Shown one piece after another: positions 63,881 to 64,000 of a DNA stretch of 64,000 bases (position 1 is the first letter of the stretch; each line of letters starts with the position of its first letter). A program made the position numbers and the translations under genes. Origin of the DNA: Anthopleura xanthogrammica (lineage: Eukaryota > Cnidaria > Anthozoa > Actiniaria > Actiniidae); NCBI GenBank assembly GCA_964019055.1, contig OZ025212.1, forward strand, positions 1,378,157 through 1,442,156, given 5' to 3'. The notes under the pieces are model-generated. The model ran no database searches. It was not told where the DNA came from and worked only from the letters and a program-made list of their open reading frames with translations.

Positions 63881-64000
63881 GATGTCAGTTATTGATGATA
63901 CACTTACTCTCAGAAAATTGCAAGCCTCAAAATTTCAAACTATCATAATACCAATCATAAAATGGTACAATGTTGAGGGCTCATCCAAAGTTATGTTAAG

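Overview
The window is eukaryotic and animal. Every gene except one is split by GT-AG introns, and splicing the exons by hand gives unbroken frames that close exactly. The content points to a cnidarian, most likely a stony coral or another hexacorallian: two large membrane mucin-like proteins with the order Thr-rich/NIDO/AMOP/VWD/EGF/transmembrane, very dense palindromic MITEs and a tRNA-derived SINE. The species call is inference.

Layout. (1) Positions 1-1387: no exon found. (2) Positions 1388-18126, plus strand: an EGF-array gene, open at its 5' end. It has one short Thr-rich exon and then 87 tandem EGF exons, each 114 bp and 38 codons, separated by introns of about 68-70 bp. (3) Positions 18441-33557, plus: mucin-like gene copy 1, 22 exons, 5535 nt of CDS, 1844 residues, 47 Thr-rich 10-residue repeats. 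(4) Positions 34300-38670: a transposon-rich spacer with TA-flanked MITEs, a hairpin carrying a tRNA-like sequence and a (TTCG)n tract of about 300 bp. (5) Positions 38803-55833, plus: mucin-like copy 2, 22 matching exons, 7515 nt, 2504 residues, 113 Thr-rich repeats. (6) Positions 57463-57837, plus: a small single-exon FAM167-like gene. (7) Positions 59777-63612, minus: the last nine exons of GNPAT (peroxisomal dihydroxyacetone-phosphate acyltransferase), tail to tail with the FAM167-like gene and ending in an SKM peroxisomal signal.

Genes 2, 3 and 5 form one tandem family. Copies 1 and 2 are a segmental duplication (about 18070-34300 and 38671-56760), including a shared 5' flank and poly(A) signal. 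The EGF-array gene shares with them the Thr-rich exon start and the first bases of the next intron. The expanded modules all sit in phase 1-1 exons: an EGF rod in the first gene, mucin-type Thr/Pro repeats in the other two. The family looks like one cell-surface scaffold in which the stalk has been lengthened by two different kinds of repeat. Almost all EGF units keep the consensus sites for Notch-type O-glucose, O-fucose and Asx hydroxylation, so both kinds of stalk could be heavily O-glycosylated.
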